This document shows, one piece after another, positions 33,531 through 41,273 of a DNA stretch of 41,273 nt. The translations under genes and the position numbers were made by a program. This stretch comes from Anaerolineae bacterium (GTDB lineage Bacteria; Chloroflexota; Anaerolineae; J102): positions 1 through 41,273 of the forward strand of contig JALXCB010000154.1 in assembly GCA_026991225.1 (NCBI GenBank). Reading direction: 5' to 3'. The notes under the pieces were generated by a model, which had not been told where the DNA came from, did not search any database, and worked only from the letters and a program-made list of their open reading frames with translations. Numbering within the stretch: the first letter of the stretch is position 1; every line of letters begins with the position of its first letter.

Positions 33531-33778
33531 TAAACTGAAAGCAAATTGAAACCAAGGCTTTTGGTTTGCATTGGATCATCCATGAAAGGCGATTCTCTGG
33601 CCGCGCTGCCGCCCGCAGGTGAACCTGCGGGCTAAAAACGACGCCCCATGAATGGGGCTACGGTGCATGTCGCGCGCCGCAGGAAGCCGGGTTCACCCGG
33701 CGTCCTTTCGTAGCCCGGAGCTTCAGCTCCGGGTGGCCGAGGCCGAAAACGCCTGATTTCAAAATGCGTTTAGTTTAA
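33531..33778. repeat. Family S structured element, copy 3 (near-identical to 8832..9080)
   Basis: Only about two substitutions seen by eye over ~245 bp. Confidence 0.9.
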
Positions 33779-33833
33779 CTTAGCCTATCCCGCCCGATTT
33801 GTCAATCCGATTTTCGGTGCGGAGACTGTATCA

Positions 33834-34025
33834 ATTTAGTCGGTGCAACCATGTTTGGCGCCTTGCCCCGCCGACTCGAAGTCGGGGCTAGGGGCCTTTG
33901 GCCGCCTGTCTGCCTGCGCAGACAGGTCCAGCCGGGCGAAAACATGTCCCCGCAGGGGGACATGCGGCGTTACGCCCTCAGACCTGAATTCATTCGGCGT
34001 TTGGAAAATGGAACGACCGACTAAA
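33834..34025. mobile_element. MITE-like structured element with TTTAGTCGGT termini
   Basis: Left ATTTAGTCGGTGCAAC, right rc TTTAGTCGGTCGTTCC; hairpins CCTGTCTGCCTGCGCAGACAGG and CATGTCCCCGCAGGGGGACATG. Confidence 0.6.
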
Positions 34026-34269
34026 CTGTTACAGCTGACTGACTGACAAAACGTTGCATATGCGTTTTCCGTGTCCTTTTGCCCCCTCCCCAGCCCTTCC
34101 CCGAAACTCGCTCCGCTCGTTTTCAGGGGAGGGAGCACATGGTCTCTTGGGGAAAGTTTTGCAGAACCGGATGGCCTCCCCCTGAGCGCAGCTCGGGGGG
34201 AGGTTGGAGGGGGGCCATGCGACCGAAGGAAAAGACCACAGACTTTTGTCAGTCAACCAGCTGTTACAG
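34026..34269. mobile_element. MITE-like element with CTGRYTGACTGACAAAA termini and 9-bp direct repeat CTGTTACAG
   Basis: CTGTTACAG at 34026-34034 and 34261-34269; internal termini CTGACTGACTGACAAAA / rc CTGGTTGACTGACAAAA. Confidence 0.7.
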
Positions 34270-34529
34270 TGTTTTCGGCGCGGTCGGCTGCGCCCGCACG
34301 TTGTCGATGATGAACAGGATCACGGTCAGCCAGATGATGGAAAATCCGATGAAACGCCCGAGATCGAAAGGTTCGCGGTAGAGAAACACGCCAATGAGAA
34401 ATTGCATGAGGGTGAGGATGCGATGGAGGATGATCTCCCCGGCCGGGACATCCTGCAATTGCTTCCAGTAGATGGGGAACAGCCCCACAGCACGTAGGCG
34501 GCGATGGCGTAAAGGTATCCGCGAGTCAT
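34264..34529 (-). pseudogene. rarD/EamA-type transporter remnant with frameshift and large internal deletion
   Basis: MTRGYLYAIAAYVLWG (one frame) then LFPIYWKQLQDVPAGEIILHRILT joined to LMQFLIGVFLYREPFDLGRFIGFSIIWLTVILFIIDNV. Confidence 0.75.
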
Positions 34530-34674
34530 GAAAGCCATTGCGCTACAGAAGAAAGCAGGAGAGGAATTTTCGGTGACGCCAAAGGCTTTTGCTCCTCTCC
34601 TCGCGCTCTGTTACAATCCGAAGACAGACGACACGAGCAACAGCTCGCCAATGCGGATGAAAATGGTGGGCTAT

Positions 34675-34795
34675 GTAGCCCAGGAACCCAGGAAACCCGT
34701 AAACCAGGAAACCGGGGAAACCGGGCCGATTCGCTCACCCACCCACCCGATCTACTGGTTTACCGTTTTACCGGTTTCCCGGTCTACCAACTCTA
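34675..34795. repeat. Family D repeat
   Basis: CCAGGAAACCGGGGAAACCGGGCCGATTCGCTCACCCACCCACCCGATCTACTGGTTTACCGTTTTACCGGTTTCCCGGTCTACC. Confidence 0.75.
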
Positions 34796-34969
34796 TTTTC
34801 ATAGCAGGCGCCACGCGCGGCGGCGCGCCGATACCGATGAAAATGAGAACGCAGATGACGTAGATGCAACGCTGATTTCCGCAGATAATCTTTAGTCTTC
34901 AGTCTTTTTTCTTCGTGCCTTCGCTTTCCTTCGCGCCTTCGTGGCTCTATTTTCATAGCAGGCTTTCCC

Positions 34970-36250
34970 ATGCCCGAACCCACCTCATCCCCCCTCATCC
35001 AGCAGATCGCCGCCGACGCGCCCGCACAGCTCGACCTGACCATCGAAGCCCACTTGCAGCAGGCGACCCAGGCCGCAGACCAGCTCCGGGCCGAATTCCC
35101 CTCCCTGGCCGACCTGACCGCGCTGGAAATCGCCCTGGCCGCAAAGAAAGACCGCTGGCCCCTGCTCCTCCATCTCGCGGTCAAACTGGCCAAATCCAAA
35201 CAGATCCTCTCCGACATCCGCCAACCTGTTCATATCTCCGTGGTCTTCGCGGTCTACAAGGAGCACATCCGCATCCTCACCAAAGAGGAGCATCCCCTGG
35301 GCGAGAACTTCCTCATGCGCAAGATCGGCCAGTTGAACTGGCTGATGGGGGAGTTCCCCAACTTCGGTTGGAATATGCTGGTGGTGGATGACGGATGCCC
35401 GGAGGGCAGCGGGCGCATTGCCCAGCAGATTCTGGACGAGAAATATGACGGCGACAACGTGCGCGTCCTCTTCCTGCAGGACGCCATCGACCAGGGCCTG
35501 CCCGTGACCCGGCCCATGACCGGCACGAACGACAGTCGCAAGGGCGGCAGCATCGAGTATGGCATGTGGGTGGCCGCGCAGCAGGACCTTCCCAACCACA
35601 TCATCCTCTTCACCGACGCGGACCTCTCCACCCATCTGGGCCAGACGGGCCTGCTGGTAGGGCCCATTATGGTGGATGGTGCGGACGCGGCCATCGGCTC
35701 CCGCCGCGAGCCCGAATCCATCGTCATCAAGACGGGCACGCGCAACCTGCGGGGCAAGCTCTTCATCTACCTGTGGAAGCGGGTGATCACGAACCTGACC
35801 GAGATCGTGGACACCCAGGCCGGGTTCAAGGCCTTTCGGGCGGACGTGGTGCGGGACATCGTCGAGGACATGCTGGAAAAGCAGTTCGCCTTCGATATCG
35901 AACTGCTGGTGAAAACCCAGCTTCGCCGCTCGGGCAGCATCGTCAAGATCCCCATCGCCTGGATCGACAGCGACGCCCTCTCCACCACCACCGATCTCCA
36001 GCCCTACCTGGGGATGCTCAAGAGCATGGTGGCCATGTACCGCCGCTATCTGCCCACCAACCCCCAATCGGACGCGTTCGCCGAGTTCATCGAGTCGTTG
36101 GACGAGGACCAATGGCAGACCCTGGTGGCCCATGTGCCCGAGCCCATCGCCGCCCGCGAGCCCTACACCTTCAGCGACTTCGACGCCGTGACCGTGGACG
36201 ACTTCCGGGCGATTTTGATGGGCAAATCAGGGAACGCTGATGAACGCTGA
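34970..36250 (+). CDS. Glycosyltransferase family 2-like protein with N-terminal extension
   Basis: HISVVFAVYKE...MLVVDDGCPEGSG...IILFTDADLSTHLGQ...DTQAGFKAFRADVV...FDIELL. Confidence 0.85.
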   Translation: MPEPTSSPLIQQIAADAPAQLDLTIEAHLQQATQAADQLRAEFPSLADLTALEIALAAKKDRWPLLLHLAVKLAKSKQILSDIRQPVHISVVFAVYKEHIRILTKEEHPLGENFLMRKIGQLNWLMGEFPNFGWNMLVVDDGCPEGSGRIAQQILDEKYDGDNVRVLFLQDAIDQGLPVTRPMTGTNDSRKGGSIEYGMWVAAQQDLPNHIILFTDADLSTHLGQTGLLVGPIMVDGADAAIGSRREPESIVIKTGTRNLRGKLFIYLWKRVITNLTEIVDTQAGFKAFRADVVRDIVEDMLEKQFAFDIELLVKTQLRRSGSIVKIPIAWIDSDALSTTTDLQPYLGMLKSMVAMYRRYLPTNPQSDAFAEFIESLDEDQWQTLVAHVPEPIAAREPYTFSDFDAVTVDDFRAILMGKSGNADER

Positions 36251-36345
36251 TGAACGCTGATGCGACGCAGATTTTGCAGATGATTTGCAAAGATCTTTCA
36301 TTTGCGTTCATCCGTTTCAATCTGCGTTATCTGCGTTCCCCCAAT
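36232..36345. repeat. Family B repeat with tandem GAACGCTGAT units
   Basis: GGGAACGCTGATGAACGCTGATGAACGCTGATGCGACGCAG...TTCATCCGTTTCAATCTGCGTTATCTGCGTTCCC. Confidence 0.75.
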
Positions 36346-36369
36346 TCTTAGGAAAACAGGCAAACAACC

Positions 36370-37809
36370 ATGAACGATCTCGATACACGCTTCGCCCCCT
36401 TTGAGGCCCGGATGCGTGCCGAGGGCCTGCCCGACCTCTTCATCCGCACCTTCCGTCACTACTACGCTCAACTGCTCACGGGCGAGACCGGCCTCATCCC
36501 CGAAGCCGATATCGAGCCCGTGCGCGACCTGCCCGATGCGGAGCAACTGGACGCGCACTATGCCGACGTGGGGCGGGCGCACCGCGACAAAATCGTCTTC
36601 ATCAAGCTCAACGGCGGCCTGGGCACCAGCATGGGCCTGCAAAAGGCCAAATCCCTCCTGCCCGTCAAAAACGGCCTCACCTTCCTCGATATCATCGCCC
36701 GCCACGCCCTGCACCACGGCATCCGCCTGGTGCTCATGAACAGCTTCAACACCCGGGCCGATTCCCTGGCCCTGCTGAAGCGCTATCCCGACCTGTGGGG
36801 CGACATCCCCCTGGACTTCCTCCAGCACAAGGCCCCCAAGGTGCGGCAGGATACGCTGGAGCCCGTGTCCTGGCCCGCCAACCCGGCGCTGGAATGGGCT
36901 CCGCCCGGCCACGGCGACATCTACACGGCCCTGGTCACCAGCGGCATGTTGCAAACCCTGCTGGACCATGGCATCGAGTACGCGTTCGTCTCCAATTCGG
37001 ACAACCTGGGCGCGGCCTTGGACGATGCCATCTTCGGCTATTTCATCGAACAGCGCCTGCCCTTCATGATGGAGGTGGCGGACCGCACGCCCGCAGACCG
37101 CAAGGGCGGGCATCTGGCCCGACGCCGTTCCGACGGCCAGCTCATCCTGCGGGAATCAGCCCAGTGCCCCGAGGAGGACGCGGCCGCGTTCCAGGACGTC
37201 TCCCGCCATCGTTACTTCAACACGAACAACCTCTGGTATCACCTGCCCTCCATCCAGCGGGCGTTGGAAGAACGGGAGGGCATTTTGGGCCTGCCGCTGA
37301 TCGTGAACAAAAAGACGGTGGACCCGCGCGATCCCGACTCCATCCCCGTCTACCAACTGGAGACGGCCATGGGCTCGGCCATCGCCGTGTTCCAGGGCGC
37401 TCAGGCCCTGCGCGTCCCCCGCAGCCGTTTCTCTCCGGTTAAGACCACCAACGAACTCCTGGCCGTCCGCTCCGACGCCTTCCTCCTCACCGACGACTAC
37501 CGGGTGACCCTGCACCCCGAGCGGCGGGGCCGGGCCGTGGTGGTGGACCTGGACAAGCGCTATTACAAGCTCATCGACGAGTTCGACAAGCGCTTTCCCG
37601 ACGGCCCGCCCTCCCTGCTGCATTGCGACAAGCTCGTGGTGCGGGGCGACGTGGTCTTCGTCGGAGATGGGAAGCTGGTCTTCCACGGCGAGGTGGAGAT
37701 CGTCAACGAGGACCCCGATCCCTACCTTTTCGACGAAGAGCAGGCTGAGCTCTATCTGGGCCATGAGCATGACCACGATCATGACCACGGGCTCTTCCTG
37801 GACGCGTGA
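36370..37809 (+). CDS. UTP--glucose-1-phosphate uridylyltransferase (UDPGP family, eukaryotic-like) with His/Asp-rich tail
   Basis: KIVFIKLNGGLGTSMGLQKAKSLLPVKNGLTFLDI; AFVSNSDNLGA; FNTNNLWYHL; tail GHEHDHDHDHGLFLDA. Confidence 0.9.
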   Translation: MNDLDTRFAPFEARMRAEGLPDLFIRTFRHYYAQLLTGETGLIPEADIEPVRDLPDAEQLDAHYADVGRAHRDKIVFIKLNGGLGTSMGLQKAKSLLPVKNGLTFLDIIARHALHHGIRLVLMNSFNTRADSLALLKRYPDLWGDIPLDFLQHKAPKVRQDTLEPVSWPANPALEWAPPGHGDIYTALVTSGMLQTLLDHGIEYAFVSNSDNLGAALDDAIFGYFIEQRLPFMMEVADRTPADRKGGHLARRRSDGQLILRESAQCPEEDAAAFQDVSRHRYFNTNNLWYHLPSIQRALEEREGILGLPLIVNKKTVDPRDPDSIPVYQLETAMGSAIAVFQGAQALRVPRSRFSPVKTTNELLAVRSDAFLLTDDYRVTLHPERRGRAVVVDLDKRYYKLIDEFDKRFPDGPPSLLHCDKLVVRGDVVFVGDGKLVFHGEVEIVNEDPDPYLFDEEQAELYLGHEHDHDHDHGLFLDA

Positions 37810-37836
37810 GGAGAGGGATGCGGGTTGGATGAAATA

Positions 37837-38041
37837 GGGTGCGTCCCAAATTATTGGCGCGTTGCGCCAGGCGCCCCGGAGGTGAACTCCGGGCTAGAAG
37901 CGACGCCCCCATAAGGGGGGCTTTCAGGCTGGCGCGTGTCAAAAAGCCGGGTTCACCCGGCGTTGTTTTGTAGCCCGGCGCTTCAGCGCACGGCAGAATT
38001 CCTGATGACAACGCGATTTGCCAAAAATTTAGGACGCACCC
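37837..38041. mobile_element. MITE-like element: family S core inside GGGTGCGTCC(C/T)AAATT inverted repeats, candidate TSD GATGAAAT(A/G)
   Basis: GGGTGCGTCCCAAATT...AATTTAGGACGCACCC; GATGAAATA before, GATGAAATG after. Confidence 0.75.
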
Positions 38042-38114
38042 GATGAAATGAAGTTGTTGGATTGTGATTGGAATGAGTGATACAATGCCGTTACTTTCTA
38101 TTGTTTTTCTTTGC

Positions 38115-39471
38115 TTCTGACGGATTCTGTGGATCGAGGCGAAATGAGGCAAAATTGGCAGAAAATCGCCAGGAGAACTGCCAATTATGCCTCAACGAAA
38201 TCATAGCACAGAACGCCGTCAGGTCATGAAAATCAATAAGCGGGTTGTTTTGCCTATATCACTGGCCGAATACAAGCCGCTCATCTCAGATAGCAAAGGC
38301 TCTCGAGAGAAACTGGATAGCATGATAGCGACCTACCCTGAGTTGTTTCCGGAAGGCATCGAGGGAGGCTACGTACTCCACGACATCTTGCCAGCATCCG
38401 CAAAAATGCCGGAGGTGCGGTTTCGTCGCATCAAGTTGAAGGAAAAGGATGCGCAAGGCAACGACATCATTCTCACCATTGCATCCAGTGAGGTGGTCCC
38501 TTACATGAAAGGCTTGACCGATGAGGTGGAGAAAGCTTTATTCCTCCGTCGATTCGGCGTGCCTTTCTGGGCCTTGGCGTATTCTTTGGTCGAGACGAAA
38601 ACTATTGGTATCGTCTGAGCGGCAGCATAGGTCGCTATAGCATCGTAGGTACGACCGTCAAAGATAAAGAGAAGATCCCTGAGCATCTTCTGGCGGATGA
38701 GAAGCATGTACGACTCAATGGCTCAAAAGCTTATATCGCCACTACTGTGGATGAGGATTGCGTTCTCGGCGCTTCTTTGGCATTGAAGGCTGATGAGGAA
38801 GCCCTGACCGCAGCGTATGGTGTTTTTCAAGCCGAAGCCAGGCCGTTACAAGCAGATTACCAGCCTAAAACCGTCAATACGGATGGATGGGCAGCCACGC
38901 AGAAGGCGTGGCGCACTCTCTTTCCCATGATTGTTATCTTCCATCGCTTCTTGCATGCTTTTTTGAAAATCCGCAATCGCACCAAACGCTTCAAGGAACT
39001 CTATCCGCAAATCGTCCAACAGGTTTGGGCCATCTATCATGCCGAAACGCCGGATTTATTCCGCCAGCGAGCGAAAGACCTCTGGACTTGGTCCCAACAA
39101 CACCTGACGGGAGATGCTTTGGCGGCGGTGCAAAAGCTCTATGCCAAAACCGATGTCTTCCTCCTGGCTTTCGATTTTCCTGACGCCTATCGCACGAGCA
39201 ACATGATTGATCGCCACATGGAACCAATGGCTCGCTGGGTTGCCAGCACGCGCTTCCTTCATGGCCATTGGGCCGCAGCCGAGCTCCAAATCCGCGCCTG
39301 GGCCATCATCCATAACTTCGGCCCTTATTCTCCGCGAGCACGACGCCAGCAAGAAGCATCTTCGCCTGCTCACAAGCTCAATGGCTTTGTCTATTATGAA
39401 AATTGGCTACATAACCTCCTCACATCGACTTCCTGTGCTGGGATGACTCCCCTCCACAGAATCCGACAGAA
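38115..39471 (+). mobile_element. Insertion sequence with ~19-bp TIRs and frameshifted transposase
   Basis: TIR TTCTGACGGATTCTGTGGA / rc TTCTGTCGGATTCTGTGGA enclosing the two transposase reading frames. Confidence 0.8.
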
Positions 39472-39481
39472 CCAGCTATGA
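38187..39481 (+). pseudogene. Transposase split by an apparent -1 frameshift near 38580
   Basis: Frame 3 ...RRFGVPFWALAY then frame 2 FFGRDENYWYRLSGSIGRYSIVGTTVKDKEKIPEHLLADEKHVRLNGSKAYIATTVDEDCVLGASLA... to 39481. Confidence 0.75.
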
Positions 39482-40356
39482 AAGATGCGCTGTTTGAAGA
39501 ACTCATTGCCAGCGTTCGTGAAGGGGGCGCGATTTTGAGCGGAGAGACGGCGCTCTCACGAACGTTCACGTTGCGGGACCACGACCTGCCCGAGGGGGCC
39601 AGCGAGGCCGTCTGGAACGAGTATAAGCGGGGACAGTGGCGCGAGGTCGAAGGCGGGGTTATCGCCGAAATCGCGGTTTGCATCCAGGTGAACGGCCAGG
39701 TTCTGGCCCGGTTCATGGCCACGCCCATCGACCAGGAGGCCCTGGCCCTGGGCTTTCTCCGCGCGGAAGGCATCATCGTTGGGCTGGAAGACGTGGCGGA
39801 CGTGCGGGTGAGCCCTTCGGGCGGATGCGTGGACGTGTGGCTGCATCACGACGCGGCTCTGCCCGCAGCCGCGGACGCCATCCGCACCACGGGGTGCGGC
39901 GGGGGCGTCACCTTCGACGACTTGCTTCAGCGCCCCGCGCTCCACTTTCCCAACCTCCACCTCACGCCCGAGCAGCTCATCGCCCGTTACTACGAAATGC
40001 GGACCACTGAAACCCTTTATCCCATCACCCGCGGGGTTCACGCGTCGGCCCTCTGCACGCCCGATCAAGTTCTCATCCTGGCTGAGGACGTGGGCCGCCA
40101 TAACACGCTGGACAAGCTGTGGGGCATGGCCATGCAGCAAGGCATTCCGACCAAGGGGCGGGTCATCGTCACCACGGGACGGATCAGCTCGGAGATGCTG
40201 GGCAAGGCCGCGAAGATGGGCGTTCCCGTCATCGCCTCCCGCACCTCACCTACCAGCCGCTCGGTGGCCCTGGCCCGGGCCTGGGGCATGACTCTGGTGG
40301 GCTATATCCGGCGGGGAGGATTCCGGGCGTATGCAGGAGAGGAGCGATTCGGTTGA
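39478..40356 (+). CDS. fdhD: Formate dehydrogenase accessory sulfurtransferase
   Basis: GFLRAEGIIVGLEDV, RTTGCGGGVTFDDL, TRGVHASALC, EDVGRHNTLDKLWG, TTGRISSEMLGKAAKMGVPVIASRTSPTSRSVALA. Confidence 0.93.
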   Translation: MKDALFEELIASVREGGAILSGETALSRTFTLRDHDLPEGASEAVWNEYKRGQWREVEGGVIAEIAVCIQVNGQVLARFMATPIDQEALALGFLRAEGIIVGLEDVADVRVSPSGGCVDVWLHHDAALPAAADAIRTTGCGGGVTFDDLLQRPALHFPNLHLTPEQLIARYYEMRTTETLYPITRGVHASALCTPDQVLILAEDVGRHNTLDKLWGMAMQQGIPTKGRVIVTTGRISSEMLGKAAKMGVPVIASRTSPTSRSVALARAWGMTLVGYIRRGGFRAYAGEERFG

Positions 40357-40458
40357 AAATAACACGGATGAAAGGGAACACGGATAAGGACGGAGAAAGA
40401 CACGAATGGAAAAACACGAATGAACCAACTTCATAGTTGCACTTCCCACACATTCTCA

Positions 40459-40827
40459 ATGGAGCAAAGACCCATGTTCATCAAACACAGCGATGACGTT
40501 GAACCGCAAGTCGTGCAGGCGGGCGAAGCCACCACGATTCAGGTGCTGATCTCGCCCGAAGAAGGCCCGCATTTCGCCATGCGCAAGTTCGTGATGCAGC
40601 CGGGTGGCGGCATGCCCAAGCACACCAATCAGGTGGAGCATGAGCAATATGTGCTGCGAGGCCGGGCCCTGGTGGGTCTGGGGGATGAGGAGTTCGTGGC
40701 CCAGGCGGGCGACGTCCTGCTTATCCCCGCAGGCGTTCCCCACTGGTACAAAAATATCGGCGACGAACCCTATGAATTCCTGTGCGTCGTCCCCAACCTG
40801 CCCGATAGGATTGAGATTTTGGAATAA
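40459..40827 (+). CDS. Cupin-domain protein
   Basis: MPKHTNQVEHEQYVLRGRALVGLGDEEFVAQAGDVLLIPAGVPHWYKN; start may instead be 40474. Confidence 0.85.
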   Translation: MEQRPMFIKHSDDVEPQVVQAGEATTIQVLISPEEGPHFAMRKFVMQPGGGMPKHTNQVEHEQYVLRGRALVGLGDEEFVAQAGDVLLIPAGVPHWYKNIGDEPYEFLCVVPNLPDRIEILE

Positions 40828-40865
40828 AACCAGTGGCGAACCTTTAGCAACCGACGATCATGCTA

Positions 40866-41020
40866 TTCTCAAAGCAGGCACCACGCGCGGCCGCTCGCCG
40901 ATACCGATGAAAATGAGAACGCAGATGACACGGATGCTTCGCAACGCAGATTTTCGCAGATTTTTTCTTCATCATCTGCGTTCATCCGTTTCAATCTGCG
41001 TCATCTGCGTCCCCTATCCT
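40866..41020. repeat. Composite repeat: GCAGGC..CGCGCGG..CGCCGATACCGATGAAAATGAGAACGCAGATGAC (families F plus B)
   Basis: GC-rich palindromic module also at 22268..22316 (inverted) and 34797..34845. Confidence 0.75.
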
Positions 41021-41100
41021 ATTTTCGGAACAGGCTCGTCTGCATGGTCAGGAATGCAGGCGCCCCTTGTTCAATACGCTACGAGCCCGAGCCTTTCATC

Positions 41101-41273
41101 TCACTCAGCCATCGTCACCTTGCTAGCGTGGGTGAACACGCCCGGCTCATGCCCGTGCAACCGGGCCAGGGCCAAGGAAATCATCTGCGCCGGCAGGATT
41201 TCCATCAGAGGCAGCGCCGCATCGGGGACGGGAGGCAAAGCGAACGCGTCCGCCCCTTGAGAACGGTCCACCA
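41101..41273 (-). CDS. C-terminal end of a SIS-domain (sugar isomerase-like) protein, truncated by window edge
   Basis: Minus frame ...VPDAALPLMEILPAQMISLALARLHGHEPGVFTHASKVTMAE*; EILPAQ..(A)LARLHGHEPG..HASKVT resembles SIS-domain C-termini. Confidence 0.6.
   Translation of the reverse strand, partial: VDRSQGADAFALPPVPDAALPLMEILPAQMISLALARLHGHEPGVFTHASKVTMAE

Noticed and set aside
33681-33700. GGGTTCACCC loop of family S as a tRNA T-arm / tRNA gene
   Set aside because: Resembles a T-loop stem only superficially; no acceptor, D-arm or anticodon arm could be assembled.
38575-38600. Programmed -1 frameshift site in the transposase
   Set aside because: No X XXY YYZ slippery sequence or obvious downstream stimulator seen; kept only as a question in the findings.
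40604-41260. 218-aa plus-strand ORF near the window end
   Set aside because: Out of frame with the cupin gene and runs through repeat DNA; the minus-strand SIS-like C-terminus is the better explanation.

Overview
High-GC (~60+%) chromosomal window. Gene content and repeat style suggest a Chloroflexota-type bacterium (inference, not tested). I support about 28 protein-coding genes on both strands. Main loci: a folate cluster (pteridine-reductase-like SDR, folB, and folK fused in frame to folE); polA, tmk, guaB and gyrA; a five-gene cytoplasmic NAD(P)-linked group-3b-like [NiFe] hydrogenase operon led by a cyclic-nucleotide-binding protein with no HTH; a molybdopterin oxidoreductase and fdhD; a Schlafen/AlbA_2-type ATP-binding protein; a large TPR protein; a glycosyltransferase, a UDP-sugar pyrophosphorylase, and a bacterial acyl-CoA-binding protein. 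No rRNA, tRNA or CRISPR was seen. The most unusual layer is the intergenic DNA, which is a mosaic of several dispersed repeat families: (i) ~145-bp MITE-like elements with GTAACTGCTAA termini, two of three copies flanked by perfect 8-bp target duplications; (ii) a branched structured element with complementary (kissing) hairpin loops kept in four copies, two of which are nearly identical over ~245 bp and sit just upstream of small genes; (iii) an ACTGCTYACTGATTACTGA leader at the same place and orientation before three unrelated start codons; (iv) ACGTGATGCGTAATGCGT hairpin composites; (v) repeats that have entered coding sequence as in-frame linkers (radical SAM, molybdopterin oxidoreductase) or supplied C-termini and stop codons. 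There is also an IS with a frameshifted transposase whose ORF overlaps the fdhD start by ATGA, and a rarD remnant next to MITE-like elements.
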